A stretch of DNA of 64,000 bases. Origin: Zobellella endophytica (GTDB lineage Bacteria > Pseudomonadota > Gammaproteobacteria > Enterobacterales > Aeromonadaceae). How positions within the stretch are numbered: position 1 is the stretch's first letter; each line of letters begins with the position of its first letter. Positions 1-9,578 of this stretch are shown piece after piece. Location: the NCBI RefSeq assembly GCF_003012775.1, contig NZ_PXYG01000004.1, forward strand, positions 233,741 to 297,740. Direction: 5' to 3'. A model generated the notes under the pieces. The model was not told the DNA's origin and did not search any database. It worked only from the letters and a program-made list of their open reading frames with translations. The translations under genes and the position numbers were made by a program.

Positions 1-95
1 CCCTGTTCTTTCAGCCGGCGGACCAGATCGGCACTTTTATAGGCCGCGATACCACCGGTGATCCCAATAAGAATGCGTTTTCCCGTTAATGACAT
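1..95 (-). CDS. coaBC: Phosphopantothenoylcysteine decarboxylase/phosphopantothenate-cysteine ligase CoaBC, N-terminal fragment
   Basis: Only the first 31 codons are in the window; the gene runs off the left edge on the minus strand. The start ATG lies at 93-95. The visible residues open with [20 protein letters not shown], the FMN-binding flavoprotein start ([10 protein letters not shown]) of the bifunctional CoaBC (Dfp) enzyme, which makes 4'-phosphopantetheine in coenzyme A synthesis. It is divergent from radC, as in Escherichia coli (dfp beside yicR/radC). The family call is firm despite the short fragment; completeness cannot be judged here. Confidence 0.9.
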   Translation of the reverse strand, partial: MSLTGKRILIGITGGIAAYKSADLVRRLKEQ

Positions 96-207
96 GGCTG
101 TGTTCCACAGGCTGACAGGCGGACCAGATTACCACAAAAGGGTGAAGGGTGCGGCCATGGCCGCCGGCTGGACTAGGCTTTAACGGTGGTGTCGGGGGAG
201 AAGCGGG

Positions 208-882
208 ATGAGCATCAAGGACTGGCCGGAGGGGGAGCGGCCCCGGGAGAAACTGCTGTGCCGCGGGCCGGCCAGCCTGTCGGACGCCGAGCTGCTGGCG
301 ATTTTTCTGCGCACCGGCAGCCGGGGCATGGACGCGGTGACCCTGGCACGTACCCTGCTGAGCCAGTTCGGCTCCCTGCGCCAGTTGCTGCTGGCGGACC
401 AGCAGCAGTTTTGCGAGGGCCCGGGTCTCGGGCTGGCCAAATACGTGCAGCTGCAGGCCAGCCTGGAGCTGATGCGCCGCTTCCTGGATGAAAAGCTGAT
501 GCGCGAGCATGCGCTCACCAGCCCGGAGCTGACCCGCCAGTACCTGCAGGCGCAACTGCGGGATCAGGACCGGGAAGTCTTTGCCCTGCTGTTGCTCGAC
601 AACCAGCACCGGGTGATCCGGTTTCACGAGCTGTTTTTCGGCACCCTGGACGCGGCGGCGGTCTACCCGCGGGAAATCGTGGCCCAGGCGCTCAAACTGG
701 GTGCCGCGGCGGTGATTTTGGTGCATAATCATCCATCCGGAGTGGCCGAGCCCAGCCGGGCGGATCGCATGATCACCGAACGTATTCAAGCTGCTCTGGG
801 GCTGCTGGATATCCGGGTGTTGGATCATCTGGTGGTTGGTGATGGTGAAACCGTATCTTTTGCCGAGCGTGGCTGGCTTTAG
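208..882 (+). CDS. radC: RadC family JAB/MPN-domain protein
   Basis: The 224-residue protein is the normal length for chromosomal RadC. The N-terminal part (about residues 1-75) is the helix-hairpin-helix-like UPF0758 region. The C-terminal JAB/MPN domain carries HNHPSG at residues 173-178 and an Asp at 186, the HxH...D metal ligands of JAMM proteins. Despite the name, a role in DNA repair is not established for the family. The start ATG follows a GGGGAG-like ribosome site. It sits between coaBC and rpmB as in E. coli, in a very conserved housekeeping block. Confidence 0.93.
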   Translation: MSIKDWPEGERPREKLLCRGPASLSDAELLAIFLRTGSRGMDAVTLARTLLSQFGSLRQLLLADQQQFCEGPGLGLAKYVQLQASLELMRRFLDEKLMREHALTSPELTRQYLQAQLRDQDREVFALLLLDNQHRVIRFHELFFGTLDAAAVYPREIVAQALKLGAAAVILVHNHPSGVAEPSRADRMITERIQAALGLLDIRVLDHLVVGDGETVSFAERGWL

Positions 883-903
883 TGCCGGGCGCTTGGCTTT
901 TTG

Positions 904-932
904 TTGATCTCGAGCTCAGTATGCTGTATAAA
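904..932 (+). promoter_or_regulatory. Putative sigma70 promoter of rpmB-rpmG
   Basis: TTGATC (904-909) and TATAAA (927-932) are separated by 17 bases, close to the sigma70 consensus, about 80 bases before the rpmB start. Read by eye only; no transcription start is known. Confidence 0.5.
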
Positions 933-1013
933 TTGCCGCCTTATTTTGCCCCGATAGACGGCCAACGGGGTGATTGATTGCTCGAGCAAAAGTAAGTTTT
1001 GGAGAAGACTGAC

Positions 1014-1250
1014 ATGTCTAAAGTATGCCAAGTAACTGGTAAGCGGCCAGCTGTTGGTAACAACCGCTCTCACGCGAACAACGCCACCAAGCGTCGCTTC
1101 CTGCCCAACCTGCAGACTCACCGTTTCTGGGTTGAGAGCGAGAAGCGTTTTGTAAAACTGCGCATCACCACCAAGGGTATGCGTATTATTGACAAAAAAG
1201 GTATCGACAGTGTCCTGGCTGACCTGCGTGCCCGTGGCGAAAAGGTCTAA
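1014..1250 (+). CDS. rpmB: 50S ribosomal protein L28
   Basis: The 78-residue protein starts [12 protein letters not shown] and has the typical length and sequence of bacterial L28, a small basic protein of the large ribosomal subunit. The open frame extends five codons upstream, but the ATG at 1014 is preceded by a GGAGA ribosome site at 1001-1005 and matches the family start. rpmG follows after 11 bases, so the two are almost certainly one transcript, ending at the hairpin at 1444-1472. Confidence 0.97.
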   Translation: MSKVCQVTGKRPAVGNNRSHANNATKRRFLPNLQTHRFWVESEKRFVKLRITTKGMRIIDKKGIDSVLADLRARGEKV

Positions 1251-1261
1251 GGAGATAACCC

Positions 1262-1429
1262 ATGGCTAAAGGTATTCGCGAGAAGATCCGCCTGAACTCC
1301 AGCGCTGGTACTGGTCACTTCTACACCACGACCAAGAACAAGCGCAACATGCCCGAGAAAATGGAGATCAAAAAATTCGATCCCGTTATCCGCCAGCATG
1401 TGATCTACAAAGAAGGCAAAATCAAGTAA
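1262..1429 (+). CDS. rpmG: 50S ribosomal protein L33
   Basis: A 55-codon gene begins [20 protein letters not shown] and ends YKEGKIK, nearly identical to the E. coli L33 pattern and the same length. It lacks the CxxC zinc-binding pairs found in the zinc-containing L33 paralogues of other bacteria, so it is the cysteine-free form. A GGAG ribosome site lies in the 11-base gap after rpmB. The gene is cotranscribed with rpmB and followed by a strong terminator. Confidence 0.96.
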   Translation: MAKGIREKIRLNSSAGTGHFYTTTKNKRNMPEKMEIKKFDPVIRQHVIYKEGKIK

Positions 1430-1443
1430 GATTGCGCCCTCGC

Positions 1444-1472
1444 AAAAAACCCGGCCCCGGCCGGGTTTTTTT
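1444..1472 (+). terminator. Rho-independent terminator after rpmG
   Basis: A GC stem (CCCGGCC at 1450-1456 with GGCCGGG at 1459-1465) is flanked by an A-run on the left and a T-run on the right, 15 bases after the rpmG stop. The A/T flanks can extend the stem, so it may also work from the other strand. Confidence 0.9.
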
Positions 1473-1522
1473 ATAGCCGCCACCTTGGCTATACTGCCGC
1501 CTCAGCGCAACAGGAGAGCGAG

Positions 1523-2335
1523 ATGCCGGAGTTACCAGAAGTCGAAGTCAGCCGTTTGGGCATCACCCCCTTTGTTCTGGGCGAGTCGGTGATGCGGGTG
1601 GTGGTGCGCAATCCCAGCCTGCGCTGGCCGGTACCGGCGGACATCCAGGAGCTGGCCGGCCTCACCATCACCGGCGTTCGTCGCCGGGCCAAGTACCTGC
1701 TGCTGGAGACCGACTGGGGCACCGCCATCCTACACCTGGGCATGTCCGGCAACCTCAAGGTGCTGCCCCACGGCACACCGGCGGGCAAGCACGATCACGT
1801 GGACATCGAGCTGGCCAACGGCAAGCTGCTGCGGCTCAACGATCCGCGCCGCTTCGGCTGCCTGCTGTGGACCCGGGCGCCGGCGGAGCAGCACCCACTG
1901 CTGGCCAGGCTGGGGCCGGAGCCGCTCACCGACGCCTTCGACGGCGACTACCTGTACCGGCGCAGCCGGGGCCGCAAGACCGCCATCAAGCAGTTCATCA
2001 TGGATAACCAGGTGGTGGTGGGGGTGGGCAATATCTACGCCAACGAGTCGTTGTTCGCCGCCGGTATCCACCCCGGGCGGGAGGCGGGCAATATCGGCCG
2101 GGAGCGTTACCTGAAACTGGCCGGGGAGATCAAAGCGGTACTGGCGCGGGCCATCGGCCAGGGCGGTACCACCCTGAAGGATTTTACCGGCAGCGACGGC
2201 AAGCCCGGCTATTTCGTGCAGGAACTGCAGGTATACGGCCGCACCGGCCAGCCTTGCACGAGTTGCGGCGGCCTGCTGCGGGAGCTGCGTATGAACGGCC
2301 GCAGCACCGTGTTCTGCCCCCTGTGCCAGCGCTGA
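1523..2335 (+). CDS. mutM: Formamidopyrimidine-DNA glycosylase
   Basis: This 270-residue bifunctional glycosylase/AP lyase removes 8-oxoguanine and formamidopyrimidines from DNA. The mature N-terminus after Met is PELPEVE, with the catalytic Pro and Glu of the Fpg/Nei family. The C-terminus carries a zinc finger, CTSC ... CPLC, closing at the last residues. Length equals the E. coli enzyme (269). An AGGAGAG-type ribosome site precedes the ATG. It converges on coaD with only 3 bases between stops, the same gene pair as in E. coli. Confidence 0.97.
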   Translation: MPELPEVEVSRLGITPFVLGESVMRVVVRNPSLRWPVPADIQELAGLTITGVRRRAKYLLLETDWGTAILHLGMSGNLKVLPHGTPAGKHDHVDIELANGKLLRLNDPRRFGCLLWTRAPAEQHPLLARLGPEPLTDAFDGDYLYRRSRGRKTAIKQFIMDNQVVVGVGNIYANESLFAAGIHPGREAGNIGRERYLKLAGEIKAVLARAIGQGGTTLKDFTGSDGKPGYFVQELQVYGRTGQPCTSCGGLLRELRMNGRSTVFCPLCQR

Positions 2336-2338
2336 GGA

Positions 2339-2827
<489 letters not shown>

Positions 2828-2896
2828 TTATTAACAAAACGGAAGTAAAGAGTTTGGGGTAGAATAGCGCAGCATGACGGCAAGCGGGAGAGCGAG

Positions 2897-3922
2897 ATGA
2901 AGCGGGTACTGGTGGTTCGCAACGACAAGATTGGTGATTTTATGCTGGCCTGGCCGGCGTTTGCCATGCTCAAGGCATCGCTCGGCGGTGAAATCACCGC
3001 CTTGGTGCCGGGGTACACCCGCGAACTGGCCGAGTTATGCCCGGATATCGACCATATCATGCTGGATCCGGGCAAGCAGGCCCCGCCGGCCGCGCAACGG
3101 GCCCTGCTGGACCAGCTGCAGGCCGGCCGGTTCGACGCGGTTGTCTGCCTGTTTTCCAATTTTCGCAACGCCAAACTGATGTGGCAGGCCGGTATCCGCC
3201 AGCGCTGGGCGCCGGCGACCAAGCTGGCCCAGATCTTCTACAACCACCGGGTGACCCAGCGCCGCTCGCAGTCGGCCAAGCCGGAATACGAATACAACCT
3301 GGATCTGGCCCGGGCCCTGCTTCGCCATAATGGGATCGCGGTGGTGGAGCCCCGGCCGCCCTACCTGCGCTTCGAGGCTGCCGCCCTGGCCGGCTTCCGG
3401 GCGCAGCAGGCGGCGGCGCTGGGTATCGCCGCCGACCGGCCCTGGCTGCTGGTGCATGCGGGCAGCGGTGGCTCGGCCAACAATCTCTTGGCGGGCCAGT
3501 ACGGGCAGTTGATCCGCGGCCTGTGCGACCAGTTCCCCGGGGTGCAGCCGGTGCTGACCGCCGGGCCCGGTGAGCAGGCACTGGCGGAGCAGGTGGCGGC
3601 AGAGGCGGAAAGCGGCGCCGTGGTGGCTCATGGCCTGGCGCTGCCGGACTTCTGCCGGCTGCTGGCCTGCGGCAGCCTGTTCGTGGCCGGCAGCACCGGC
3701 CCCCTGCATATCGCCGCCGCCCTGGACGTGCCCACGGTGGGGTTTTTCCCGTTGCGCCGCTCGGCCACCCCGTTGCGCTGGCGGCCGCTCAACAGCGAGG
3801 GGCGGCACCTGGCGTTTCATCCCCCCGGCGAGGACGGCGAACAGGTCGAGGACATGAGCCGGGTGGACATCGGCGCCGTGGTGGAGGCGGCTACTCTCTG
3901 GGCCCGCGGGTACTTGTCCTGA
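2897..3922 (+). CDS. Glycosyltransferase family 9 (LPS heptosyltransferase-like)
   Basis: The 341-residue protein starts [20 protein letters not shown], the N-terminal motif of GT9 ADP-heptose:LPS heptosyltransferases (R-N-D-x-I-G-D). A second motif, [15 protein letters not shown], near residues 264-278 corresponds to the nucleotide-heptose site. It probably adds a heptose to the LPS core in the cytoplasm. The exact position (WaaQ-like or another) cannot be told from the sequence alone. It is alone on the plus strand and its 3' end overlaps the convergent GT2 gene by 32 bases. Confidence 0.85.
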   Translation: MKRVLVVRNDKIGDFMLAWPAFAMLKASLGGEITALVPGYTRELAELCPDIDHIMLDPGKQAPPAAQRALLDQLQAGRFDAVVCLFSNFRNAKLMWQAGIRQRWAPATKLAQIFYNHRVTQRRSQSAKPEYEYNLDLARALLRHNGIAVVEPRPPYLRFEAAALAGFRAQQAAALGIAADRPWLLVHAGSGGSANNLLAGQYGQLIRGLCDQFPGVQPVLTAGPGEQALAEQVAAEAESGAVVAHGLALPDFCRLLACGSLFVAGSTGPLHIAAALDVPTVGFFPLRRSATPLRWRPLNSEGRHLAFHPPGEDGEQVEDMSRVDIGAVVEAATLWARGYLS

Positions 3923-4670
3923 TCCACAGGTCGGCGTACTTCACGAAAGTGGAGTGGGCCGACAGCAGGGAGAGCAACAGCCCCTGCCGGCCGTCCAGAA
4001 AGCCCGCCTTCAGCAGATACATCTTGAGGAAGCAGCCCACCCCGTGCAGCAGGCCCTGGGCCAGCGAGCCTTGCTTTCCCCTTTGTTCCCGCTGCTCCGC
4101 CCAGGCGGCGGCATAGCCCGCCGACTTCACCAGGTAGTGCTGCAGATCCTGGTAGGTGTAATGCAGCAAATCGCCGTCCAGCCGGGCGATACGGCTGCCG
4201 GGCGGTAGCTCGACCTTTTCGTGCACCAGGGCGTCGTTGTAGCCGGTCAACGCCCTGGGGTAGAGCCGCAGCACCCGATCCGGGTACCAGCCGCAGTGAC
4301 GGATAAAACGGCCGAACACCCAGGACAGGCGGGAAATGGCATAGATGGTGTCGTCGGTGGGGCGGGCCAGCACCGCCTCTATGCTGGCCCTGAGTTCGGG
4401 GGTGACCCGCTCGTCCGCGTCTACCCACAGCACCCAGTCGGAGCGCACATGGCCTTGGGCGAGCTGCCGCTGGCGGCCGAAGCCGGGCCAGTCGGTGTTT
4501 TCGAAGAAACGCACGCCGGCGGCTTCGGCCACTTCCCGGGTACGGTCGGTACTGCCGGAGTCCAGCACCACGATTTCATCCACCCAGTCCAGGGTGGCCA
4601 GGCAATCGACCAGATTGTCCGCCTCGTTCTTGACGATCAGGACGGCGGCGAGGGTAGGGCGCTGGCTCAT
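3891..4670 (-). CDS. Glycosyltransferase family 2, WaaE/KdtX-like LPS core transferase
   Basis: The 259-residue GT2 enzyme starts with [20 protein letters not shown], carries DSGSTDRT near residue 37, and has WVDADERV, the DxD metal/nucleotide-sugar motif. This pattern is typical of WaaE/KdtX, which adds a beta-1,4-glucose to the first core heptose in Klebsiella and Serratia. It starts inside the end of the upstream GT9 gene (4-base ATGA-type overlap), so the two are translationally coupled. The donor sugar is inferred from the family. Confidence 0.82.
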   Translation of the reverse strand: MSQRPTLAAVLIVKNEADNLVDCLATLDWVDEIVVLDSGSTDRTREVAEAAGVRFFENTDWPGFGRQRQLAQGHVRSDWVLWVDADERVTPELRASIEAVLARPTDDTIYAISRLSWVFGRFIRHCGWYPDRVLRLYPRALTGYNDALVHEKVELPPGSRIARLDGDLLHYTYQDLQHYLVKSAGYAAAWAEQREQRGKQGSLAQGLLHGVGCFLKMYLLKAGFLDGRQGLLLSLLSAHSTFVKYADLWIRTSTRGPRE

Positions 4671-5728
4671 AAGGGCTCCTGTAACAGGTTGAAATCCCGG
4701 GTGATGCGGTCGAACTGGGCGAGGACGCTGTCCGGGGTGATGCGTTGCATGGCATGGGGATCCCTGACCCGGGTGCGCCAGGGCAGCCGGTCGGCGGTTT
4801 TACCGGTTTCCGCCAGCAGCGCCTCGTCGTAGACGCTGACCACATAGTCCCGGCACCAGTAGGGGCCGGTGCGCCGGGGGTTGTGGTGGGCGTAGAGGCC
4901 GATGACCGGGGTGCCGACCAGGGTCGCCATGTGGGTGGGGCCGGTGTCCGGGGCCACCACCAGGGCGGCGATCTTGATGAGGGCCAGCAACTGCGGCAGG
5001 CTGGTCTGGCCGACCAGGTTTTCATCGATATTTTCGCTCAATTGGCAGACGTTCGCTGCCAGTTCCTGTTCTATCCTGGCCGGGCTGCCGATCAGCGCCA
5101 CCCTCATGCCGCGGGCATGGGCATGATCGGCCAAGGCGGCGTAGCCGGCGGCGGTCCAGTTCTTGTAGGCCTTGCTGGCGGCCGGGCAGATCAGCAGCAG
5201 CGGCCGGCCGCTTCGGTAGGGGGCGGCCCATGCCATGGCGTCGGCCGGTACCGGGAAATCCCAGCTGGGGCTGGCCTCCCCGAGCCCCAGCGCCAGGCCG
5301 AAGCCCATAAAGCCCTCCACCACGTGATCGCCGGTGGCGGCCACCTTGCGATTGGTGAACAGCCACTGGCCGTCCTTGGCCCGTTCCCGCTCGAAGCCCA
5401 GCCGGTGATTCGCCCTGATGCCGAGGCTCACCAGGCTGGCCCGCAAGGCCGCCTGCATATGCAGCAGGGCATCGAACCGCCGCCCCCGCAGTGCCCGCCA
5501 GATGGCCAGGTAGCCGCGCCAGCCCGCCTTCTTGTCGAAGGTGATCACTTCCACCCCGGGCAGCAGCCGCAGCAGCTTGGCTTCGACCGTGCCGGTGACC
5601 CAGGTGATGCGGGTCCGGGGCCACTGGCGCTGGATGGCCTGTACCAGCGCGACCGCATGGCAACAGTCGCCGATGGCAGACAAGCGCAATACGCAGAGGG
5701 ACTCGGGAGCCGTGGTGAACAGTGCCAT
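4667..5728 (-). CDS. Glycosyltransferase family 9, heptosyltransferase I (OpsX/WaaC-like)
   Basis: The 353-residue protein begins [20 protein letters not shown], the GT9 N-terminal motif R-x-S-A-I-G-D, and has the C-terminal site [21 protein letters not shown]. This form, with a Cys-Cys after GD, resembles OpsX-type heptosyltransferases, which put the first heptose on Kdo. That would agree with kdkA next door, because Haemophilus OpsX acts on phosphorylated Kdo. It is the first gene of a two-gene minus-strand unit with the GT2 gene and is divergent from kdkA. Confidence 0.82.
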   Translation of the reverse strand: MALFTTAPESLCVLRLSAIGDCCHAVALVQAIQRQWPRTRITWVTGTVEAKLLRLLPGVEVITFDKKAGWRGYLAIWRALRGRRFDALLHMQAALRASLVSLGIRANHRLGFERERAKDGQWLFTNRKVAATGDHVVEGFMGFGLALGLGEASPSWDFPVPADAMAWAAPYRSGRPLLLICPAASKAYKNWTAAGYAALADHAHARGMRVALIGSPARIEQELAANVCQLSENIDENLVGQTSLPQLLALIKIAALVVAPDTGPTHMATLVGTPVIGLYAHHNPRRTGPYWCRDYVVSVYDEALLAETGKTADRLPWRTRVRDPHAMQRITPDSVLAQFDRITRDFNLLQEPL

Positions 5729-5813
5729 AGGTGAACTCTCGTTAAACTGAGTCCGGCATTATGCAAAGGCTTTCGGGCCATGTAAAATCTGTGTTTTCGC
5801 TGGGGGGATGGTA

Positions 5814-6521
5814 ATGGAACGAATTGAGCACGGCTCTGAGATTATCTGGTACGACCAGGAGTGCTTTGGGGATTTCAACCGGGATTTTTTTGAGATTGAC
5901 TACTGGCGTGAGCAGAATGCCATTCGCGGCAAGGCGGTCGGGCGCAACACCACCTGGTTCGTGGAGGACGAGGTGGGCCACAAGGTGCTGCGCCACTACT
6001 ACCGGGGCGGCATGATCGGCCGGGTGATGGAAGACACCTTCCTGCACGTGGCCGAGTCCAAGAGCCGGGCCATGGCGGAGTTTACCGTGCTGGCCAAGCT
6101 GCATCGCCGGGGGCTGCCGGTGCCCCGGCCCTGCGCCGCGCGCATGGTGCGTTCCAATCTGGTGTACCGGGCCGACATCATCCTTACCCGCATCAACAAC
6201 GCCCGCGATCTGGTGGCGATCCTCCAGGATACGGCGCTGGACAAGGGGCAGTGGCAGGCCGTCGGCCGGACCATCCGCCAGTTTCACGATGCCGGCCTCT
6301 ATCATGCGGATCTGAACAGCCACAACGTATTGCTGGACGACAGCGGCAAGAGCTGGCTGATCGACTTCGACAAGTGCCACTTCCGCCAGCCGGGCAGCTG
6401 GTCCCGGGAGAACATGGATCGGCTGCTGCGTTCGTTCCGCAAGGAGCAGCGCCTGCATCCCGACTTTAACTGGAGTGAGCAGGACTGGCAGGCGCTGCTG
6501 AGCGGCTACAGGTCGAGCTGA
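5814..6521 (+). CDS. kdkA: 3-deoxy-D-manno-octulosonic acid (Kdo) kinase
   Basis: The 235-residue protein is a small kinase of the lipopolysaccharide kinase/RIO-like fold that phosphorylates the Kdo residue of lipid A-Kdo at O-4. The catalytic loop HADLNSHN is at residues 164-171 and the metal-binding DFD at 184-186. Two in-frame ATGs exist (5808 and 5814); the G-run at 5802-5807 is better spaced for 5814. The 3' end overlaps convergent waaA by 16 bases. Haemophilus and Vibrio, which have a single phosphorylated Kdo, carry the same gene. Confidence 0.9.
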   Translation: MERIEHGSEIIWYDQECFGDFNRDFFEIDYWREQNAIRGKAVGRNTTWFVEDEVGHKVLRHYYRGGMIGRVMEDTFLHVAESKSRAMAEFTVLAKLHRRGLPVPRPCAARMVRSNLVYRADIILTRINNARDLVAILQDTALDKGQWQAVGRTIRQFHDAGLYHADLNSHNVLLDDSGKSWLIDFDKCHFRQPGSWSRENMDRLLRSFRKEQRLHPDFNWSEQDWQALLSGYRSS

Positions 6522-7774
6522 GTCTCGATGCGGCGCAGGGTGTTGGCCAGGGCCCCCCTGTTGGCGGCCACCACCGCCTGTGCCCGCTGCCCCATGGCGC
6601 CGGCGAGGGCGGGCGAGGCCAGCAGCCGGCGCAGCTCCTCGGTCAGCTCATCTGCATCCCGCACCTGGTGCGCACCACCGGTCGCGAGCAGTTGCCGGGC
6701 AATATCGCCGAAGTTGAAGGTGGACGGCCCGCTCAGCACCGGCTTGCCCAAGGCCGCGGGCTCCAGCAGGTTGTGGCCGCCCCGTTCGATCAGGCTGCCG
6801 CCGACAAAGGCGATATCGGCCGCCGCCAGCATGATGGGCAGCTCGCCCATGGTATCGCCCAGGTAGACCTGGTTTTGCGGCCCGGGGCTGCCTTCGGTGC
6901 GGCGACCCAGGCTGAAATCCTGCCGTGCCACCAGCTCCGCCACCTGCTCGAAACGCTGGGGATGACGCGGCACCAGGATCAGCAGGGCATCGGGATGCTG
7001 TTGCAGCAACTGGCGATGGGCGGCGAGTAGCTGCTCGTCTTCGCCTTCATGGGTGGAGGCGGCAATCCACACCGGCCGCTGCGTGCCCAGTTGCGCGCGC
7101 AGTTGCCGGCCCTGCTCGATGATATTCTCCCCGTACTCGATATCGAACTTCACCGAGCCGGTGATGCTGAGCCGCTCCCGGGGCACACCCAGGGCGGAAA
7201 AATGTTCGGCGTCATCCCGGTGCTGGCAGGCGATATGGCTGATGTTGGCCGACAACAGCCTGAAGATGCCATGAAAGCGCCGGTATCTTGCGGCCGAGCG
7301 GGCCGACAGCCGGGCATTGAGTACCAGCACCGGCAGCCGGCGCTGGCCGCAGGCGTGCAGCAGATTGGGCCAGAGTTCGGTTTCCATGATCAGCAGCGCC
7401 CGGGGCCGGATGCGGCGCAGAAATAGGCCCACCGCCCAGGGAAAGTCCAGCGGCGCGTAGCGATGCTCGACCAGGTCGCCCAGTCTGGCTACCTGCTCGG
7501 CGCCGGTTCTGGTGGTGGTGCTCACCACGATGGGAAGCTCGGGATGGGCGGCCTTCAGCGCCTTGAGCAGGGGGGTGGCGGCCACCACTTCGCCCACGCT
7601 CACCGCATGCAGCCATAACGGGGCGCAAGCCGGGGGCGACGGCGCCACCAGGCCCAGGTGTTCCGGCCAGCGGGTACCAAAACCGGGTTTGCCCCGTCTG
7701 GGCCAGTACAACAGCCCCAGCAACAGGGGACCGAACAGGTGGATCAACAGGTTGTAGAGCAGTCGGTATGGCAT
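6506..7774 (-). CDS. waaA: Kdo transferase (3-deoxy-D-manno-octulosonic acid transferase)
   Basis: At 422 residues this matches E. coli WaaA (425). It transfers Kdo from CMP-Kdo to lipid IVA at the inner membrane. An N-terminal hydrophobic anchor (MPYRLLYNLLIHLFGPLLLG) is followed by the PRRGKPGFGTRWPEHLG region, the ASTHEGEDE motif and the C-terminal GGHNLLEPAALGKPV motif of GT30. It lies 4 bases after waaF on the same strand, so the pair is probably one unit. With kdkA alongside, a mono-Kdo enzyme is possible but cannot be read from the sequence. Confidence 0.95.
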   Translation of the reverse strand: MPYRLLYNLLIHLFGPLLLGLLYWPRRGKPGFGTRWPEHLGLVAPSPPACAPLWLHAVSVGEVVAATPLLKALKAAHPELPIVVSTTTRTGAEQVARLGDLVEHRYAPLDFPWAVGLFLRRIRPRALLIMETELWPNLLHACGQRRLPVLVLNARLSARSAARYRRFHGIFRLLSANISHIACQHRDDAEHFSALGVPRERLSITGSVKFDIEYGENIIEQGRQLRAQLGTQRPVWIAASTHEGEDEQLLAAHRQLLQQHPDALLILVPRHPQRFEQVAELVARQDFSLGRRTEGSPGPQNQVYLGDTMGELPIMLAAADIAFVGGSLIERGGHNLLEPAALGKPVLSGPSTFNFGDIARQLLATGGAHQVRDADELTEELRRLLASPALAGAMGQRAQAVVAANRGALANTLRRIETQLDL

Positions 7775-7778
7775 GAGG

Positions 7779-8831
7779 TTACCGGCGGGTCGGGATAAGG
7801 CTGGGGTCGCTCAGCCTGGCGATTGCCGACAGAACCTGTTCGGCGGGCAGTTCTTTCAGGCATTTCAGGTGAACCAGCGGACACTCCCGCTTGAAGCAGG
7901 GGCGGCACTCGATGTCGGTATGCACTACCGCTACCCGCTCCGCCAGGGGCGGTGTGTACTGGGGGGAGGTCGACCCGTAGATCCCGACCAGCGGGCGTTG
8001 CAGGGCGGCGGCGATATGCATCAGTCCCGAATCGTTGGACACCACGGCGGCGCTGAGCGCCATCAGATCGATCGCCTGGTGCAGCGAGGTTCTGCCCGCC
8101 AGGATATGGCAATATTGCTGCATTTTTGCCGGTAAATAATGTTTTATCGCCTCGGCTACCGGAATATCCTTGGCCGAGCCGAAAATCCATACCTGAGCTC
8201 CCTGTTCGATCTGGTGTCTGGCGACCTCGGCATAATATTGCTCCGGCCAGCGCTTGGCCGGGCCGAACTCGGCTCCCGGGCACAGGCTCAGAATGGGTCT
8301 GTCAGTGGTGAGCGCCAGCTCGGTCAGGGCCTGCTGCTGGTTGTTCGGGTCGACCCGCAACGCCGGCCAGGGCAGTTCGGGGAGGCAGTGGTTATCCTTC
8401 ATCTGCACCCCGGGATAGGCCAGGGAGACATAGCGCTCTACCATCAGCGGGAAATCGGTCTTGTTGCTGCGCAGGTCGTTCAGCAGACCATAACGGGACT
8501 CACCCTTCCAGCCGGTGCGCCTCTTGATGCCGGCAAACAGCGGGATCAGGGCCGACTTGAGCGAGTTGGGCTGGACGATGGCCCAGTCATACCCTTCTTT
8601 CGCCAGCTCCCGGCCGAGACGATAGCGCTCGGCGAGCCGGAAGTCGCCGTGGCCCAGGGGCATCACTATGGCCCTGTCCACTTCCGGCATCCGTTCCAGC
8701 AGGGCGCAGCACCAGGCCGGCGCCATCACGTGCAGCTCCGCCCGCGGATGCAGCCGCTTCAGGGTGATATACAGGCTCTGGGACATCACCATGTCCCCGA
8801 CCCAGGAGGGGCCTATGACTAGAATTTTCAT
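7779..8831 (-). CDS. waaF: ADP-heptose:LPS heptosyltransferase II
   Basis: The 350-residue GT9 protein starts MKILVIGPSWVGDMVMSQSL, the characteristic WaaF N-terminus (GPSWVGDMVM), and contains the SNDSGLMHIAAALQRPLVGIYGST site. It adds the second heptose of the inner core. The frame opens 14 codons earlier, but the ATG at 8829-8831 is the family start. The C-terminus has four cysteines around CRPCFKRECP, common in WaaF. It is divergent from the acetyltransferase gene at 8980, where base composition changes sharply. Confidence 0.95.
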   Translation of the reverse strand: MKILVIGPSWVGDMVMSQSLYITLKRLHPRAELHVMAPAWCCALLERMPEVDRAIVMPLGHGDFRLAERYRLGRELAKEGYDWAIVQPNSLKSALIPLFAGIKRRTGWKGESRYGLLNDLRSNKTDFPLMVERYVSLAYPGVQMKDNHCLPELPWPALRVDPNNQQQALTELALTTDRPILSLCPGAEFGPAKRWPEQYYAEVARHQIEQGAQVWIFGSAKDIPVAEAIKHYLPAKMQQYCHILAGRTSLHQAIDLMALSAAVVSNDSGLMHIAAALQRPLVGIYGSTSPQYTPPLAERVAVVHTDIECRPCFKRECPLVHLKCLKELPAEQVLSAIARLSDPSLIPTRR

Positions 8832-8979
8832 CACTGAGCACATCTTGTATTGAGTGTGGGAGGTATTATACATAGTATTTTATGATCAGTTCAGCTCTGG
8901 CTGGCGTCTCGTTGTCATCATGCACATCGAACATATTGTTGTCGTTTCGGTTGTGAACAGTTTAACTGGGAGAGCGTGA

Positions 8980-9453
8980 TTGTATAAATTCGTTGAGTTG
9001 CTACTAACCAATAAACCCTCCAGAAAATTTTCTATAGAAATTGCGCTGATGCGAAAGTTTGCCAGCAGGGGCAGGTTTCTTAGGAAGTTATTTCAGCGGC
9101 GAATATACTACGTATATGGATGTGATATCAGTCAGTCGGCTAACATTCACGAATCGGTTTCCTTCGTTCATCCGTTAGGGATTGTGATCGGTTCTAAAGC
9201 GACGATTGAAGAGGGTTGCTATATATATCAGCATGTTACTATTGGCTCTGATTTTATGGACGGTAACGCCATGCCGAAAATAAAAAGAAATACAATGGTT
9301 GGGGCCGGGGCAAAGATAATAGGCGGGATCACCGTGGGTGAAAATTGTCTTGTTGGAGCCAATGCGGTGGTAACAAAAAACATACCGGATAACTCAGTAG
9401 TATTCGGCTGTAACCAGATAAAGAGAAGGCAGCAAGAGAACAGTAATCGATGA
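8980..9453 (+). CDS. Serine acetyltransferase-like hexapeptide-repeat O-acetyltransferase
   Basis: The 157-residue protein has left-handed beta-helix (hexapeptide) repeats from about residue 50 to 145, ending IIGGITVGENCLVGANAVVTK, in the serine acetyltransferase/LbH_SAT style. It lacks the N-terminal helical domain of true CysE (found elsewhere at 45370). In this setting it probably acetylates a surface sugar. The start is TTG at 8980, 6 bases after a GGGAGA ribosome site; an internal ATG is possible. The AT-rich codon use contrasts with waaF and suggests transfer. Confidence 0.7.
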   Translation: MYKFVELLLTNKPSRKFSIEIALMRKFASRGRFLRKLFQRRIYYVYGCDISQSANIHESVSFVHPLGIVIGSKATIEEGCYIYQHVTIGSDFMDGNAMPKIKRNTMVGAGAKIIGGITVGENCLVGANAVVTKNIPDNSVVFGCNQIKRRQQENSNR

Positions 9454-9578
9454 AGCAGTGATAATGCCAGTGTTTTTTTTAGTTTTGCTGTTGATTGGAT
9501 ATTGTATGGCTGCTTTATACGTGTTTTTTTTAATGCTATAATTGTGAGATATTCAGCGCGTTGATTTTATGGTGTGAT

